Source of the DNA: an uncultured Ruminococcus sp.
GTDB taxonomy: Bacteria; Bacillota; Clostridia; Oscillospirales; Ruminococcaceae
Length of the DNA: 46,104 nt
Direction: 5' to 3'
Assembly (NCBI GenBank): GCA_946537515.1
Contig: CAMNFV010000003.1
Location: 1 to 46,104 of the forward strand
Below the pieces are notes generated by a model. The model did no database searches. It saw only the letters and a list, made by a program, of their open reading frames with translations, and was not told the origin of the DNA. A program made the position numbers and the translations under genes. Below are positions 8,589-16,836 of this stretch, one piece after another. Each line of letters starts with the position of its first letter. The first letter of the stretch is position 1.

Positions 8589-9053
8589 TTATTGATTTCT
8601 GGATTTCACCGCACGGTCAATGTCGCGGTTTGCAGATTTGATTGCGGCATCCTCGCGCTTATCATAGAGCTTTTTACCCTTGCACAAGCCAAGCTGCACC
8701 TTCACTCTGCCGTCCTTGAAGTACAGTGAGAGCGGAATCAGCGTCAGGCCCTGTGTTTTCAGCGTACCAAAAAGCTTGAGAATCTCGCGCTTATGCATCA
8801 GAAGCTGCCGCACGCGGCGCGGATCCTTATTGAATACATTGCCTTTTTCATACGGAGAAACATGCATATCGCGAAGCAGAAGCTGACCGTCCTCGATCGA
8901 GCACCAGCTGTCCTTCAGATTGACATTGCCGTTACGGATTGACTTGACCTCCGTGCCGACCAGTGCAATTCCGGCTTCATATGTTTCCAGTACAAAATAA
9001 TCATGCCGCGCCTTGCGGTTTTCTGCAATCTGTTTGATGCCAGCCTGTTTCAT
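8589..9053 (-). CDS. smpB: SsrA-binding protein SmpB
   Basis: 154 residues with the SmpB hallmarks: [26 protein letters not shown] at the N-terminus (OB-fold), [10 protein letters not shown], and the basic tail [19 protein letters not shown] that occupies the mRNA channel. I place the start at the ATG at 9053, with AGGAGG eight bases upstream; a TTG one codon earlier is less well spaced. SmpB binds tmRNA and delivers it to stalled ribosomes. Its partner RNA is encoded just downstream, past the S66 peptidase gene. Confidence 0.96.
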   Translation of the reverse strand: MKQAGIKQIAENRKARHDYFVLETYEAGIALVGTEVKSIRNGNVNLKDSWCSIEDGQLLLRDMHVSPYEKGNVFNKDPRRVRQLLMHKREILKLFGTLKTQGLTLIPLSLYFKDGRVKVQLGLCKGKKLYDKREDAAIKSANRDIDRAVKSRNQ

Positions 9054-9080
9054 CAATCAGCCCTCCTTTCGCAGATTTTC

Positions 9081-9109
9081 ATTATACCATTTTCACAGCG
9101 AAAAGTCAA
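9081..9109 (-). promoter_or_regulatory. Sigma-A promoter for smpB
   Basis: TTGACT (9104-9109), 17-bp spacer and TATAAT (9081-9086) on the minus strand, just upstream of the smpB ribosome binding site. Confidence 0.85.
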
Positions 9110-9157
9110 GATACAAGCGGGTCGTAATTGCTCGGATCTGCGGGAATAGCGTGATAT

Positions 9158-9186
9158 TTGACATCTGCGCTGATTTGTGATAGACT
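9158..9186 (+). promoter_or_regulatory. Probable promoter for the 9210 operon
   Basis: TTGACA (9158-9163), 17-bp spacer, TAGACT (9181-9186). It is divergent from the smpB promoter. Confidence 0.65.
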
Positions 9187-9209
9187 ATACGAAAAGGAGC
9201 GTGGGCAGA

Positions 9210-9752
9210 ATGCAGGAAGCTTATCTCATTGCATACAGCATGTCCTATACCGGTGACAGTACGCATTATTTCATCTGGTACGAGGATACACAGGGCCGGA
9301 ATCGTTTTTATTCAGCAGAAGACAAACTTGCCGAGTTTTGGACGGAAGCTGATGCAAAGCAGCAAATCAAAATACTCGGTATGCAATACATAAATACTGT
9401 TCCCTTTGATGCTGAACGCCTTGACTATTGGCTTTGTACCGGCAGCCGTTCACAGATTTACACAGATGAGCAGCTGGATACGGAGTTTCTGCTGGATTTC
9501 TGGAATCTGTTTGATGATGCGGCTTACTCGCTTGGAACGACACTTCCGGAGCCGCCCGGCGCAGATGCTTGTTATGAAAAACTGTTCCGAAGCTGTGACG
9601 CTGCTGCGATTATGACCGATCCGTCTGCGCGCAATCCGGCGCTTTCTGAGAACGAAATTGCGATTATCCGCAGCGTGCTCAAAAGCGGATTTGAACTGTT
9701 CTGGAATCATACAGAAATCATCCGACCGGAGGAACAAAATGGAAGGGAATAA
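9210..9752 (+). CDS. Hypothetical protein (180 aa) upstream of a radical SAM gene
   Basis: I do not recognise this family. The start at 9210 (MQEAYLIAYSMSYTGDSTHY) has AAAGGAG about ten bases upstream. A GTG nine bases earlier is too close to that site. The product is acidic, rich in aromatic residues (YFIWYED, FLLDFWNLFDD) and cytoplasmic, with no membrane segment or signal. Its 3' end overlaps the radical SAM gene by 14 bases, so the two are probably co-translated. Confidence 0.75.
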   Translation: MQEAYLIAYSMSYTGDSTHYFIWYEDTQGRNRFYSAEDKLAEFWTEADAKQQIKILGMQYINTVPFDAERLDYWLCTGSRSQIYTDEQLDTEFLLDFWNLFDDAAYSLGTTLPEPPGADACYEKLFRSCDAAAIMTDPSARNPALSENEIAIIRSVLKSGFELFWNHTEIIRPEEQNGRE

Positions 9753-10632
9753 CTGCTTGCGCTGTCCGCGTCAATGCGGCGTAGACCGTTCAGTACAGTA
9801 TGGATTCTGCGGCGAATCCGAAGAGATCCGGATTGCAAGAGCCGCACCGCATATGTGGGAAGAGCCGCCGATCAGCGGTCAAAACGGCTCCGGCACGATC
9901 TTCTTCAGCGGCTGCAATCTGCGCTGCATCTATTGCCAGAATCACGAAATCGCAGTTTCACATCTCGGCTATCCGGTTTCAGCGGATCAGCTGCTCCGGA
10001 TTTTCTTTGATTTACAGGCGCAGGGAGTTCATAATATCAATCTTGTTACAGCAGGTCATTTTGTGAAAGAGCTGCTCCCGGTTTTGCGGAAAGCAAAAGG
10101 GGCGGGGCTGCAAATCCCGATTCTCTGGAACAGCAGCGGGTATGAATCCGCTGAAACGATCCGGATGCTCGAAGGATTGATCGACATATACCTGCCGGAT
10201 TTCAAATATATCAATCCGAAAACCGCAAAGGAATATTCCAATGCACCGGATTATCCGGAAATCGCAAAGCTGTCACTTGCCGAAATGGTACGGCAGACCG
10301 GCGCACCGCAGATTGACAAAGAAACCGGCCTGATGACACGCGGCGTTCAGGTGCGGCATCTGGTTCTGCCCGGACACGCACAGGAATCCCGGCAGATTCT
10401 GTGGTATCTCTGTCAGACCTACGGAAACGGAATCGGTTACAGCATCATGAATCAGTACACACCAATGCCGCAGATGAAGGATCATCCGCTGCTGTCGCGC
10501 AGGGTTACCGCGCAGGAATATGAAAATGTCATACGCTATGCAAAACAAATCGGTATCGAAAACGCCTATACGCAGGAGGGGGAGGCAGCATGCGAATCCT
10601 TTATACCGGAATTCTCGGGTCAGCCGCAATAA
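9739..10632 (+). CDS. PflA-like radical SAM protein
   Basis: 297 residues from the ATG at 9739 (MEGNNCLRCPRQCGVDR). The radical SAM cluster motif is CNLRCIYC (Cys59, Cys63, Cys66), followed by the glycine-rich segments expected of a partial TIM barrel. A second cysteine set, Cys6/Cys9/Cys13 with Cys24, lies before it, as in the uncharacterised PflA-related family (COG1313-like). Family members reductively cleave SAM to a 5'-deoxyadenosyl radical; the substrate is unknown. No pyruvate formate-lyase or other glycyl-radical enzyme gene is present nearby. It overlaps the upstream unknown gene and the downstream membrane protein gene, giving a tight three-gene operon. Confidence 0.85.
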   Translation: MEGNNCLRCPRQCGVDRSVQYGFCGESEEIRIARAAPHMWEEPPISGQNGSGTIFFSGCNLRCIYCQNHEIAVSHLGYPVSADQLLRIFFDLQAQGVHNINLVTAGHFVKELLPVLRKAKGAGLQIPILWNSSGYESAETIRMLEGLIDIYLPDFKYINPKTAKEYSNAPDYPEIAKLSLAEMVRQTGAPQIDKETGLMTRGVQVRHLVLPGHAQESRQILWYLCQTYGNGIGYSIMNQYTPMPQMKDHPLLSRRVTAQEYENVIRYAKQIGIENAYTQEGEAACESFIPEFSGQPQ

Positions 10633-11051
10633 AGCCGATCTCCGGCGGCGGATTCTGGGCAGGCTTTTTCGCAGTCGCATTTCTGATTCCGGTGATATAT
10701 TTCATACGGAAAATCGCAGCGTATTTCACTCTGAAAAAACACGGAGAATCGACCGAAGCCAAAATATGGCAGACAGAAAAACAGCCATACCGGTATACAT
10801 ATGTATACCGGAAATACTACAACTTTGACATCGGCGGACAATCATACGGCGGCTTCTTTAATACCGGGGTCAATCTCAAAAAATATCAAACAAACCGGAC
10901 AATCCGGATATACTATGACAAAGAGAATCCGGCGCATCATATCATCAACGGTCTGTCACTCTATGAGCCGCTTGGTCTGCTGCTTCTCACCGGACTGCCG
11001 TTTCTGAGTGCAGTATATCTTTTCATACTGGAATTCCATAAATGTTTTTGA
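10590..11051 (+). CDS. Small membrane protein, DUF3592-like
   Basis: 153 residues. The start at 10590 has the very strong site GGAGGGGGAGG and overlaps the radical SAM gene by 43 bases. There are two membrane segments, about residues 22-43 and 127-147, with a beta-rich soluble portion between them that carries the DUF3592-type pattern YNFDIGGQSYGG followed by RIYYDKENPAHH. The function is unknown. Genes of this type occur singly in many bacteria, so the link with the radical SAM protein may be only operonic. Confidence 0.65.
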   Translation: MRILYTGILGSAAIKPISGGGFWAGFFAVAFLIPVIYFIRKIAAYFTLKKHGESTEAKIWQTEKQPYRYTYVYRKYYNFDIGGQSYGGFFNTGVNLKKYQTNRTIRIYYDKENPAHHIINGLSLYEPLGLLLLTGLPFLSAVYLFILEFHKCF

Positions 11052-11053
11052 AG

Positions 11054-11097
11054 AATCCGGCACAGGACTTGCAATCTGTGCCGGATTATGTTATAAT
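11054..11097 (+). promoter_or_regulatory. Malic enzyme promoter overlapping a perfect 12-bp inverted repeat
   Basis: AATCCGGCACAG (11054-11065) and CTGTGCCGGATT (11076-11087) form a perfect 12-bp dyad with a 10-base loop, starting two bases after the upstream stop codon. No T-run follows. The promoter TTGCAA (11069-11074), 17-bp spacer, TATAAT (11092-11097) is embedded in it. It may be a terminator for the upstream operon, an operator for the malic enzyme, or both. Confidence 0.6.
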
Positions 11098-11135
11098 GAT
11101 ACCGTAAATTTAAAATCAAAAAGGAGTCTGTTCAA

Positions 11136-12320
11136 ATGGATATTATGGAAAAAGCGCTTGCTGCACATCAGGAGTGGGGCGGCAAGCTCGACATTCGTTC
11201 TAAAGTTGCGATCAAGGATAAGGATGCTCTTTCGGTTGCTTATACACCGGGCGTTGCGCGTCCCTGCCTTGAGATTCAGAAAAATCCGTCTTTGTCATAT
11301 GATCTGACCGGACGAGCAAATCTCGTCGCAGTCATCACGGACGGCACAGCTGTCCTCGGCCTTGGTGATATCGGCCCGCTCGCTGCAATGCCTGTTATGG
11401 AAGGGAAGTGCGCGCTGTTCTCGGAATTCGGCGGTGTTCAGGCAATTCCGCTCTGCGTTGACAGCAAGGATCCCGATGAATTCTGCAAGACGGTTGCTCT
11501 GATTGCAGGCAGCTTCGGCGGCATCAACCTCGAAGATATTTCCGCTCCGCGCTGCTTTGAAATTGAGCGCAAGCTGAAGACCATGGTTGATATTCCGGTT
11601 TTTCATGACGATCAGCACGGTACTGCTGTTGTAGCATCCGCTGCGATCATGAACGCATCCAAGCTGGCCGGCAAGGAAATCGGTAATCTGAAAGTCGTCA
11701 TTAACGGCGCGGGCGCAGCAGGCGTTGCAATCGCTGAAATGCTGCTCTCGATCGGCGTCAATGATATCATGATGCTCAACTCCAAGGGCATTGTCTGCGA
11801 AGGCGACAAGCTTTCTTCTGAAGCGTTGACCTCGCTTTCCAAGCGTACCAATAAGAATCACATTCACGGCGGTCTTGCCGATGCTATGAAGGGCGCAGAT
11901 GTCTTTATCGGCGTTTCAAAGCCGAATCTTGTCACGCCGGAAATGGTGAAGTCCATGAACGACAAACCTTTCATTTTTGCAATGGCAAATCCGACGCCGG
12001 AAATCATGCCGGATCTCGCAAAGGAAGCGGGCGCATTTGTCGTCGGTACCGGCAGAAGCGATTTCCCGAACCAGATCAACAACGTGCTCGCATTCCCGGG
12101 CATCTTCAAGGGCGCACTTTCTGTCCGTGCATCGGATATCACAGAGGGCATGAAGCACGCTGCTGCTAAGGCAATCGCAGGCTGTGTCTTCGAAGCTGAA
12201 CTCTCGCCGGATTGTGTTATTCCGAATCCGTTTGATCCGCAGGTCGCACAGGCCGTTGCAGAAGCCGTTGCAGAAGCTGCAATCAAGGACGGCGTTGCCC
12301 GCATTTGCTCGGAGAAATAA
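11136..12320 (+). CDS. Malic enzyme (malate dehydrogenase, oxaloacetate-decarboxylating)
   Basis: 394 residues, the short bacterial malic enzyme form without the phosphotransacetylase-like extension. The visible motifs are [10 protein letters not shown] with the catalytic tyrosine near residue 36, [15 protein letters not shown], the metal site FHDDQHGTA, and the Rossmann loop [10 protein letters not shown]. The enzyme oxidatively decarboxylates malate to pyruvate and CO2 with NAD(P)+ and is cytoplasmic. The start has AAAAAGGAG upstream. The next gene begins two bases after its stop. The C-terminus has repeated [10 protein letters not shown]. Cofactor preference is not decided here. Confidence 0.93.
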   Translation: MDIMEKALAAHQEWGGKLDIRSKVAIKDKDALSVAYTPGVARPCLEIQKNPSLSYDLTGRANLVAVITDGTAVLGLGDIGPLAAMPVMEGKCALFSEFGGVQAIPLCVDSKDPDEFCKTVALIAGSFGGINLEDISAPRCFEIERKLKTMVDIPVFHDDQHGTAVVASAAIMNASKLAGKEIGNLKVVINGAGAAGVAIAEMLLSIGVNDIMMLNSKGIVCEGDKLSSEALTSLSKRTNKNHIHGGLADAMKGADVFIGVSKPNLVTPEMVKSMNDKPFIFAMANPTPEIMPDLAKEAGAFVVGTGRSDFPNQINNVLAFPGIFKGALSVRASDITEGMKHAAAKAIAGCVFEAELSPDCVIPNPFDPQVAQAVAEAVAEAAIKDGVARICSEK

Positions 12321-12322
12321 TC

Positions 12323-13108
12323 ATGCTGCGGATCGACAGTAATTTTCTGCGCATCGTTCTGATTCTGATTGCAGTAATCGGCATCATCTGGTTCTTTTTG
12401 CCGTCTACAGTCGGCATTGTCAATATCGGAAATGCGTTCGGCATCGGATGCTGCGGTTTGCTGCTGCTTTTCGCAGGCTTCAACAAACGCATTTCGCATC
12501 TGCTTGACACGATCTACGCGAACCGGATCGGAAAGATCTCGCTTCGTATACTCGGTATCCTAATGATACTCGGCGTATTGTATTGTCTCATAATCAGTAT
12601 CATGATGCTGCATTCAGCCTATCGGAAACCAAAAGAAACACCGCAGGCAGTAATTGTACTTGGCTGCAAGGTGAAAGGTACAAGGCCGTCGAGAATGCTC
12701 TCGGAACGAATCCAGGCGGCTTATGATGCAATGCAGACTTATCCGGAAATTGTTGCTGTCGTATCCGGCGGAAAAGGTAATGACGAAGATATCTCAGAAG
12801 CGGAATGTATGCGGCGGGAACTGATCAGCAAAGGCATTCCGGAATCCAGAATTTTTGTTGAGGATCAGTCTACCTCGACCTCTGAAAATCTGCGCTTTTC
12901 CAAGAAAATCCTCGACGAGAACGGCATAACCGGCAATCTGCTGATTGCAACGGACGGGTATCATGAGATGCGGGCACAATATCTTGCGAAGCTTGAGAAT
13001 CTGCCGCATTGCGATCCGGCTGCCGCTCACACAACAGCTCTGATGTTCCCGACCTACTGGGTACGGGAATGGTTCGGGCTAGTACATGCATTTGTTTTTG
13101 GAAATTAA
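12323..13108 (+). CDS. YdcF/SanA-like DUF218 membrane protein
   Basis: 261 residues from the ATG at 12323 (MLRIDSNFLR), two bases after the malic enzyme stop, with GGAGAA as ribosome binding site inside that gene. Three hydrophobic segments lie at about residues 10-30, 35-52 and 72-95. A DUF218 domain then begins at AVIVLGCKVKG and contains VVSGGKGNDEDISEAECM and EDQSTSTSENL, the conserved acidic and serine/threonine motifs. DUF218 proteins are linked to envelope integrity and vancomycin sensitivity in other bacteria, but their biochemistry is not settled. The gene ends at a clear terminator. Confidence 0.85.
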   Translation: MLRIDSNFLRIVLILIAVIGIIWFFLPSTVGIVNIGNAFGIGCCGLLLLFAGFNKRISHLLDTIYANRIGKISLRILGILMILGVLYCLIISIMMLHSAYRKPKETPQAVIVLGCKVKGTRPSRMLSERIQAAYDAMQTYPEIVAVVSGGKGNDEDISEAECMRRELISKGIPESRIFVEDQSTSTSENLRFSKKILDENGITGNLLIATDGYHEMRAQYLAKLENLPHCDPAAAHTTALMFPTYWVREWFGLVHAFVFGN

Positions 13109-13114
13109 TCTCAG

Positions 13115-13150
13115 GAACTGCTGTCTGCGGACGGCAGTTCTTATTGTTTT
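13115..13150 (+). terminator. Intrinsic terminator after the YdcF-like gene
   Basis: 11-bp stem (13115-13125 with 13130-13140, one G-U pair), TGCG tetraloop, then TTATTGTTTT. Confidence 0.85.
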
Positions 13151-13190
13151 CACTTTATTACATGAAAGCGAAAAAATCTTTGTGAAAATA

Positions 13191-13219
13191 TTGACAAACT
13201 CGGTAAAATAGAGTATAAT
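13191..13219 (+). promoter_or_regulatory. Sigma-A promoter for ddh
   Basis: TTGACA (13191-13196), 17-bp spacer, TATAAT (13214-13219). The leader is short (about 30 nt), leaving no room for a lysine riboswitch. Confidence 0.9.
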
Positions 13220-13256
13220 AATAGGCATAAAAGAATACACAAGGAGGTCTCTACTC

Positions 13257-14246
13257 ATGAGCAAGATTCGTATTGGTATTGTCGGCTACGGCAATCTCGG
13301 AAAAGGTGTGGAGCTTGCAATCCGCAGCAACCCGGACACCGAGCTGGCATTTGTCGCAACGCGCCGTGATCCTTCCTCGGTAACGCTGAAAACCGCAAAT
13401 ATCCCGGTTTACCAGTACAATGACCTCGCAGCACATCAGAACGATGCTGATGTTGTCATTGTCTGCGGCGGTTCTGCAACCGATCTGCCGAAACAGACTC
13501 CGGAGCTTGCGAAGCTCTTCAACGTTGTTGACAGCTTTGATACACACGCCAGAATCCCGGAGCACTTTGCAAATGTCGATGCAGCTGCAAAGGCATCCGG
13601 TCACGTCGCAATGATTTCTGTCGGCTGGGATCCGGGCATGTTCTCCCTGGCCAGACTCTACGGCAACTGCATCCTTCCTGACGGCAAGGATTATACTTTC
13701 TGGGGCAAGGGTGTTTCCCAGGGGCACTCTGATGCGATCCGCCGTGTCGAAGGCGTTCAGGACGGCAAGCAGTATACTGTTCCGATCGAATCTGCAATGG
13801 AGGCAGTCCGCAGAGGCGAGCAGCCGGAGCTGACCACGCGTCAGAAGCATCTCCGTGAGTGCTATGTCGTCGCAAAGCCGGGTGCTGATCTCAACAAGAT
13901 CGAGCACGATATCAAGACCATGCCGAACTACTTTGATGAGTACGACACCGTTGTTCATTTTATTTCGCAGGAAGAACTGAACCGTGATCACGCAGGCATC
14001 CCGCACGGCGGCTTTGTCATGCGCAGCGGCGTTTCCGGTGAGAACAAGGAGCATAAGCACCTGATCGAATACAGCCTCAAGCTCGACTCCAATCCGGAAT
14101 TTACTACGAATGTTCTGGTCGCATTTGCGCGTGCTGTCGCACGTTTTGCAAAGGAGCAAAACACAGGCTGCAAGACGGTTTTTGATGTACCTCCTGCATA
14201 TCTCTCGCCGCTTTCCGGAGATGAACTTCGCGCGCATATGCTTTGA
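13257..14246 (+). CDS. ddh: meso-Diaminopimelate D-dehydrogenase
   Basis: 329 residues, the usual size. The dinucleotide-binding loop is GIVGYGNLGKG (residues 7-17). VDSFDTHARIPEH and SVGWDPGMFSLARLYG are characteristic of Ddh and line the substrate site. The enzyme reductively aminates L-2-amino-6-oxopimelate with NADPH and ammonia to meso-DAP, a one-step branch supplying peptidoglycan and lysine synthesis. AAGGAGG lies upstream of the start. It is monocistronic, with its own promoter. No clear intrinsic terminator follows; only a weak AT-rich dyad is present before the HU promoter. Confidence 0.96.
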   Translation: MSKIRIGIVGYGNLGKGVELAIRSNPDTELAFVATRRDPSSVTLKTANIPVYQYNDLAAHQNDADVVIVCGGSATDLPKQTPELAKLFNVVDSFDTHARIPEHFANVDAAAKASGHVAMISVGWDPGMFSLARLYGNCILPDGKDYTFWGKGVSQGHSDAIRRVEGVQDGKQYTVPIESAMEAVRRGEQPELTTRQKHLRECYVVAKPGADLNKIEHDIKTMPNYFDEYDTVVHFISQEELNRDHAGIPHGGFVMRSGVSGENKEHKHLIEYSLKLDSNPEFTTNVLVAFARAVARFAKEQNTGCKTVFDVPPAYLSPLSGDELRAHML

Positions 14247-14333
14247 TTTTCGCCTGTAAGTTGTAATAATCGCCAAGAATTACATGTGTTTCGACGGGTT
14301 TCTGATTGAAAAATCCGAATTATCAAATTCGAT

Positions 14334-14363
14334 TTGACAAATCACGTATTTTCGTTATATAAT
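14334..14363 (+). promoter_or_regulatory. Sigma-A promoter for the HU gene
   Basis: TTGACA (14334-14339), 18-bp spacer, TATAAT (14358-14363). A bulged AT-rich dyad (about 14311-14334) touches the -35 box and could be an autoregulatory site, but it is weak. Confidence 0.85.
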
Positions 14364-14398
14364 ACATGCATAGACTTTATATACAGGAGGAAATCCCC

Positions 14399-14677
14399 AT
14401 GAAGAAAAACGATCTGGTTGCAGCGATTGCTGCAAAAGAAAATTGCCCCAAGAAGGAAGCTGACAAGGCTCTGAACCTGGTTCTGGATGCAATCACCGAT
14501 GCGCTCATCGCTGGTGAGAAGGTCTCCATCACCGGTTTCGGTACATTTGAAGTTCGTGATCGTCCCGCAAAGCAGTGCAAGAATCCGCGTACCGGTGAGA
14601 TCATGACCACGAAGCCCTGCAAGGCTCTCGCATTCAAGGCAGGCAAGACTCTGAAGGATTCCATCAACGAAAAGTAA
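14399..14677 (+). CDS. hup: HU-family DNA-binding protein
   Basis: 92 residues from the ATG at 14399 (MKKNDLVAAIAAKENC), with AGGAGG upstream. The body SITGFGTFEVRDRPA and the DNA-binding arm containing KNPRTGE are the HU/IHF signature, and the C-terminal helix ends KDSINEK. HU forms dimers that bend and compact DNA. It is immediately followed by a gene for a histone-H1-like Ala/Lys-rich protein, which is probably co-transcribed. Confidence 0.95.
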   Translation: MKKNDLVAAIAAKENCPKKEADKALNLVLDAITDALIAGEKVSITGFGTFEVRDRPAKQCKNPRTGEIMTTKPCKALAFKAGKTLKDSINEK

Positions 14678-14712
14678 TCGAACACCCGCGACTGGCAGAG
14701 GAGGAAACGAAC

Positions 14713-15129
14713 ATGCCGAATACAAAGAAGGAAGTTGCAGAAGAGGCTGTTAAGAAGGTGAAGGCTGTTGCCGAGGATGCCAAGGCAACCGTAAAGGCCG
14801 CTGCTGAAACTGTAACTGAAAAAGCTGAAGCTACCGTCGAAAAGGCAAAGTCCGCTGCAAAGAAGGCAGCTGCAAAGCCGCGCCGTGCAGCTGCAAAGAA
14901 GCCTGCTGTTAAGAAATCCGCTGAGAAGCTCGAGGCAAAGGTTGTCATTGAACTGCCGAATGTTTCGGAATCTACGGATTCTCTGATTGAGCGTGCAAAG
15001 GCAGATTGGACTGCGAAGGGCAATGCGCTGGATGATATGAAGCAGCTTACGCTTTATATCAATGCTGTTGAAGGTATGGTTTACTACGTTGTCAACGATG
15101 ATTACCTCTCCGGTAATTTCGCAATCTGA
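14713..15129 (+). CDS. Ala/Lys-rich nucleoid-type protein with DUF6465-like C-terminus
   Basis: 138 residues. Residues 1-75 are a low-complexity alanine/lysine/valine helix with histone-H1-like blocks (AAKKAAAKPRRAAAKKPAVKK). Residues 75-138 form a small folded domain (VVIELPNVSESTDSL ... LTLYINAVEGMVYYVVNDDY), which I associate with DUF6465. The start at 14713 has GAGGAGG. It lies 35 bp after the HU gene and shares its promoter, and a terminator follows. Inference: a DNA-compacting or nucleoid-associated accessory protein. The basic tail alone does not prove DNA binding. Confidence 0.8.
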   Translation: MPNTKKEVAEEAVKKVKAVAEDAKATVKAAAETVTEKAEATVEKAKSAAKKAAAKPRRAAAKKPAVKKSAEKLEAKVVIELPNVSESTDSLIERAKADWTAKGNALDDMKQLTLYINAVEGMVYYVVNDDYLSGNFAI

Positions 15130-15138
15130 TTACAAGAA

Positions 15139-15172
15139 AAGCTGCACCAGGGAAACCTGATGCAGCTTTTTT
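15139..15172 (+). terminator. Intrinsic terminator after the HU operon
   Basis: AAGCTGCA ... TGCAGCTT with an inner CAGG/CCTG pairing, followed by a run of six T. Confidence 0.92.
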
Positions 15173-15196
15173 GCATAGAAAGGCCGTTTTTTGCAG

Positions 15197-15228
15197 ATAC
15201 TCCTGATGTATGGAAATGAAAGGAGTAT
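15197..15228 (+). promoter_or_regulatory. Inverted repeat that would pair with the PBP gene's Shine-Dalgarno site
   Basis: ATACTCCT (15197-15204) is the exact reverse complement of AGGAGTAT (15221-15228), which contains the ribosome binding site of the gene starting at 15235. In RNA this could hide the site in a hairpin with a 16-base loop. I see no clear promoter in 15173-15234. Confidence 0.45.
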
Positions 15229-15234
15229 TCTAAT

Positions 15235-16836
15235 ATGCAAAGACGGCCGTTTCGTTTATTGATGCTCTCCGGTATTCTTTTGCTCTGTATGGCGGGAATT
15301 ATGGTGCAGCTGTTTCATATTCTGCGGAAGCCGCAGGTTTACGAGGTCAGCAGCCGCCAGGGACATTATCATCTGCATGTACCGCTGACGGAAGGTACAA
15401 TCTATGACTGCAATTTTCAGCCGCTCAATCATCCGGAAGATGTGATCATCGCTGTTGTCAATCCGACTCCGGAAACACTTGCCCCGATCTTCACAAAACT
15501 GAAAGACCGTGAAGCGGTCAGCGAACAGCTTCAGCACAGTACGCCGTTTTATTGCTATCTGAATGAGGAAGCGGAGCAAAACCAGAATCTTGTAGTGCTG
15601 CATGGTGCGCGGAATCCCGAAGGGCCGCTGCCTGCTCAGCATATCCTTGGCTACCGGCAAAACGGGAAAGCCATGGCGGGATTAGAATTTGCATTTTCTG
15701 ATTGGCTGTCAGCCTGTGATACCTCAGCTGATGTGACATTTTCAGTCAGCGGCAGGGGAGAAGTCCTCGCAGGTGCCGGGCGATCGCTGATCCTGAACGG
15801 GCAAACCGGCGGCGGAATTGTCACAACAATCGACAAAAGGATTCAGCAGATTGCGGAAAAATCGCTGAAAAAAGCTGCTCCGTTTGCAGGCGCAGCAGTC
15901 GTGATGCAGATCGGAACAGGGGAGATCGCCGCATGTGCCAGTACACCGGTTTATGATCCGGATCATCTTGCGGACGCAATGGAGCAGGTGCAGTCACCGT
16001 TTCTGAATCGTGCATTCTCCGCATACAGCGTTGGTTCCGTCTTTAAAATTGTAACGGCAGCCGCAGCTTTGGAACATGGGATCCCTGTGAAGTTCATGTA
16101 TGAATGTGACGGCGATGTATCGGTATACGGACAGCGATTCCGATGTCACAAATGGAACGGCCACGGTTTACTCGATATGCAGCAGGCAATGATTCAATCC
16201 TGCAATCCATATTTTATCACACTCAGTATGCGAATGACGCCCGAAATCATGCATGACACAGCTGCGGCGCTCGGATTCGGGAAAGAAAACAAGCTGGCAA
16301 ACGGCCTGATTTCATCATCGGGTTATCTGCAATCTGTGGACGATCTGCAAATCGAAGCGGAGAAAGCAAACATGAGCTTCGGTCAGGGCAAACTGCTTGC
16401 AACACCGCTTCAGGTCTGTGCGATGACTGCTTGTATTGCGAATGACGGCATCTATTCAGAGCCGAGTTTGATTCGCAGCCTGACTGCGGACGGTCAGACG
16501 GCACTTTCAGAACCGAATCCCGTTCAGTATCGTGCGCTGAATGCTAAAACCGCTGCAAAAGTCCGGCGCATGATGGTATCTGTCATCGAAAAGGCAAAGC
16601 AGACAAATGGCAAGCCTGAAAACACCCGAGCCGCAGGAAAAACATCAACCGCGCAGACCGGAAAATTCGATGCAGACGGCAATGAACTCTGTCATGCATG
16701 GATGACCGGATTTTTCCCGGTCAATCAACCGAAATATGCAGTAACTGTTTTCATCGAAAACGGCGGCTCCGGCAATGAAACCGCCGCTCCGATTTTTCGG
16801 GATATGATCGAACAGATCACAGCGGCAGATTTATAA
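15235..16836 (+). CDS. Class B penicillin-binding protein (transpeptidase, FtsI/SpoVD/PBP2-like)
   Basis: 533 residues. One N-terminal membrane anchor (about 9-29) is followed by a short non-penicillin-binding domain and the transpeptidase domain from about residue 190. The active-site motifs are S268-V-F-K271 (SxxK), S322-C-N324 (SxN) and K469-T-S471. The third is KTS where KTG is usual, in the context AAGKTSTAQTG. It crosslinks peptidoglycan outside the membrane. At 533 residues it is shorter than vegetative PBP2 or FtsI and carries no PASTA domain, closer in size to the PbpA type found in actinobacterial and clostridial cells. The tail overlaps the convergent amidase gene by six bases. Confidence 0.88.
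   Translation: MQRRPFRLLMLSGILLLCMAGIMVQLFHILRKPQVYEVSSRQGHYHLHVPLTEGTIYDCNFQPLNHPEDVIIAVVNPTPETLAPIFTKLKDREAVSEQLQHSTPFYCYLNEEAEQNQNLVVLHGARNPEGPLPAQHILGYRQNGKAMAGLEFAFSDWLSACDTSADVTFSVSGRGEVLAGAGRSLILNGQTGGGIVTTIDKRIQQIAEKSLKKAAPFAGAAVVMQIGTGEIAACASTPVYDPDHLADAMEQVQSPFLNRAFSAYSVGSVFKIVTAAAALEHGIPVKFMYECDGDVSVYGQRFRCHKWNGHGLLDMQQAMIQSCNPYFITLSMRMTPEIMHDTAAALGFGKENKLANGLISSSGYLQSVDDLQIEAEKANMSFGQGKLLATPLQVCAMTACIANDGIYSEPSLIRSLTADGQTALSEPNPVQYRALNAKTAAKVRRMMVSVIEKAKQTNGKPENTRAAGKTSTAQTGKFDADGNELCHAWMTGFFPVNQPKYAVTVFIENGGSGNETAAPIFRDMIEQITAADL

Noticed and set aside
13220-13256. Possible lysine riboswitch before ddh
   Set aside because: The leader is only about 30 nt, far too short for the L-box.
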